From NCBI GenBank assembly GCA_037446395.1, contig JBBIIP010000004.1:80583-144582 (forward strand): DNA of 64,000 nucleotides, in the 5' to 3' direction. Shown here one piece after another: positions 63,852-64,000 of the stretch (its first letter is position 1; every line of letters starts with the position of its first letter). This stretch comes from JAAYJT01 sp037446395 (GTDB lineage Bacteria > Bacteroidota > Bacteroidia > Bacteroidales > JAAYJT01). The position numbers were made by a program, and so were the translations under genes. The notes beneath the pieces are model-generated. The model made no database searches. It saw only the letters and a list, made by a program, of their open reading frames with translations, and was not told where the DNA came from.

Positions 63852-64000
63852 GAATTATATAAGCACTTACTGCCAAAACAGCTAATTGCCCAAAAAGGTT
63901 TCTGTTTGGTGCATTGGGTTGCAGCCTTCTTCAGCTTTTCCTGAAACTTTATATAATACACAGGTAATCCCTTAAGATCCGTATTTTCACACGTTTATTC
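63852..64000. other. Right end of window, no gene seen
   Basis: 149 nt without an open frame of note. Confidence 0.4.

Noticed and set aside
1..64000. tRNA, rRNA, CRISPR arrays, prophage genes
   Set aside because: None recognised on either strand.

Overview
The window is a carbohydrate-catabolism island from a bacterium of the phylum Bacteroidota, probably an anaerobic or facultative environmental lineage (Marinilabiliales/Prolixibacteraceae-like; this placement is inference). The evidence is a SusC/SusD outer-membrane pair, a hybrid two-component sensor/regulator of about 1450 residues, a pectate lyase with a C-terminal type IX secretion sorting domain, DUF4249/TonB receptor pairing, promoters with the Bacteroidota TTTG-N19-TAnnTTTG form, and an absence of obvious Shine-Dalgarno sequences.

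Layout. 1-11051 (minus strand): a pectin utilisation locus with a pectate lyase, SusC, SusD, a surface lipoprotein, a second pectate lyase, a GH105 unsaturated-uronidase and the start of a further secreted protein. 11124-15479: the hybrid sensor/regulator. 15539-19106 (minus): kdgA plus a TRAP transporter. 19246-23268 (plus): LacI regulator, kduI, kduD and a DUF4861 protein. 23411-31643 (minus): gnd, pdxB, a LarA-superfamily epimerase, two PfkB kinases, an SDR fructuronate-reductase-like enzyme and a second LacI regulator. 31757-34454 (plus): uxaE and uxaC. 34523-37524 (minus): pectin methylesterase, CE12-type acetylesterase and a URO-D-family methyltransferase. 37676-46045 (plus): a modular corrinoid methyl-transfer set (homocysteine-binding protein, corrinoid protein, activation protein, pterin-binding methyltransferase, MetV-MetF). 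This set is interrupted by about 3.3 kb carrying three minus-strand genes and flanked by 177-bp direct repeats. 46102-53754 (plus): beta-helix protein, SGNH acetylesterase, second SDR, mannonate dehydratase and GH30, a glucuronoxylan-like cassette. 53815-63851: more general genes (membrane ferredoxin, EEP nuclease/phosphatase, DUF4249/TonB receptor, YgeY-type hydrolase, YgeW carbamoyltransferase, DUF4332).

How it works together. Pectate lyases and GH105 yield unsaturated uronates, which KduI and KduD turn into 2-keto-3-deoxygluconate (KDG). Saturated galacturonate goes UxaC -> UxaE -> SDR -> UxuA to the same KDG. A PfkB kinase and KdgA finish at pyruvate plus glyceraldehyde 3-phosphate. Two promoters, those of kdgA-dctPQM and kduI-kduD, carry the same LacI-type operator at the same position relative to the -7 box, so this regulon can be read directly from the DNA.

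The most unusual part is the corrinoid/tetrahydrofolate module. Its URO-D methyltransferase lies upstream of, and in the same orientation as, the pectin methylesterase gene. This suggests that methyl groups from pectin (methanol) or from O-methylated uronic acids are fed into the folate C1 pool. A second unusual point is a nickel-pincer (LarA-type) epimerase beside 6-phosphogluconate dehydrogenase, which could link mannonate to the pentose phosphate pathway. Both are inferences from family membership and context.
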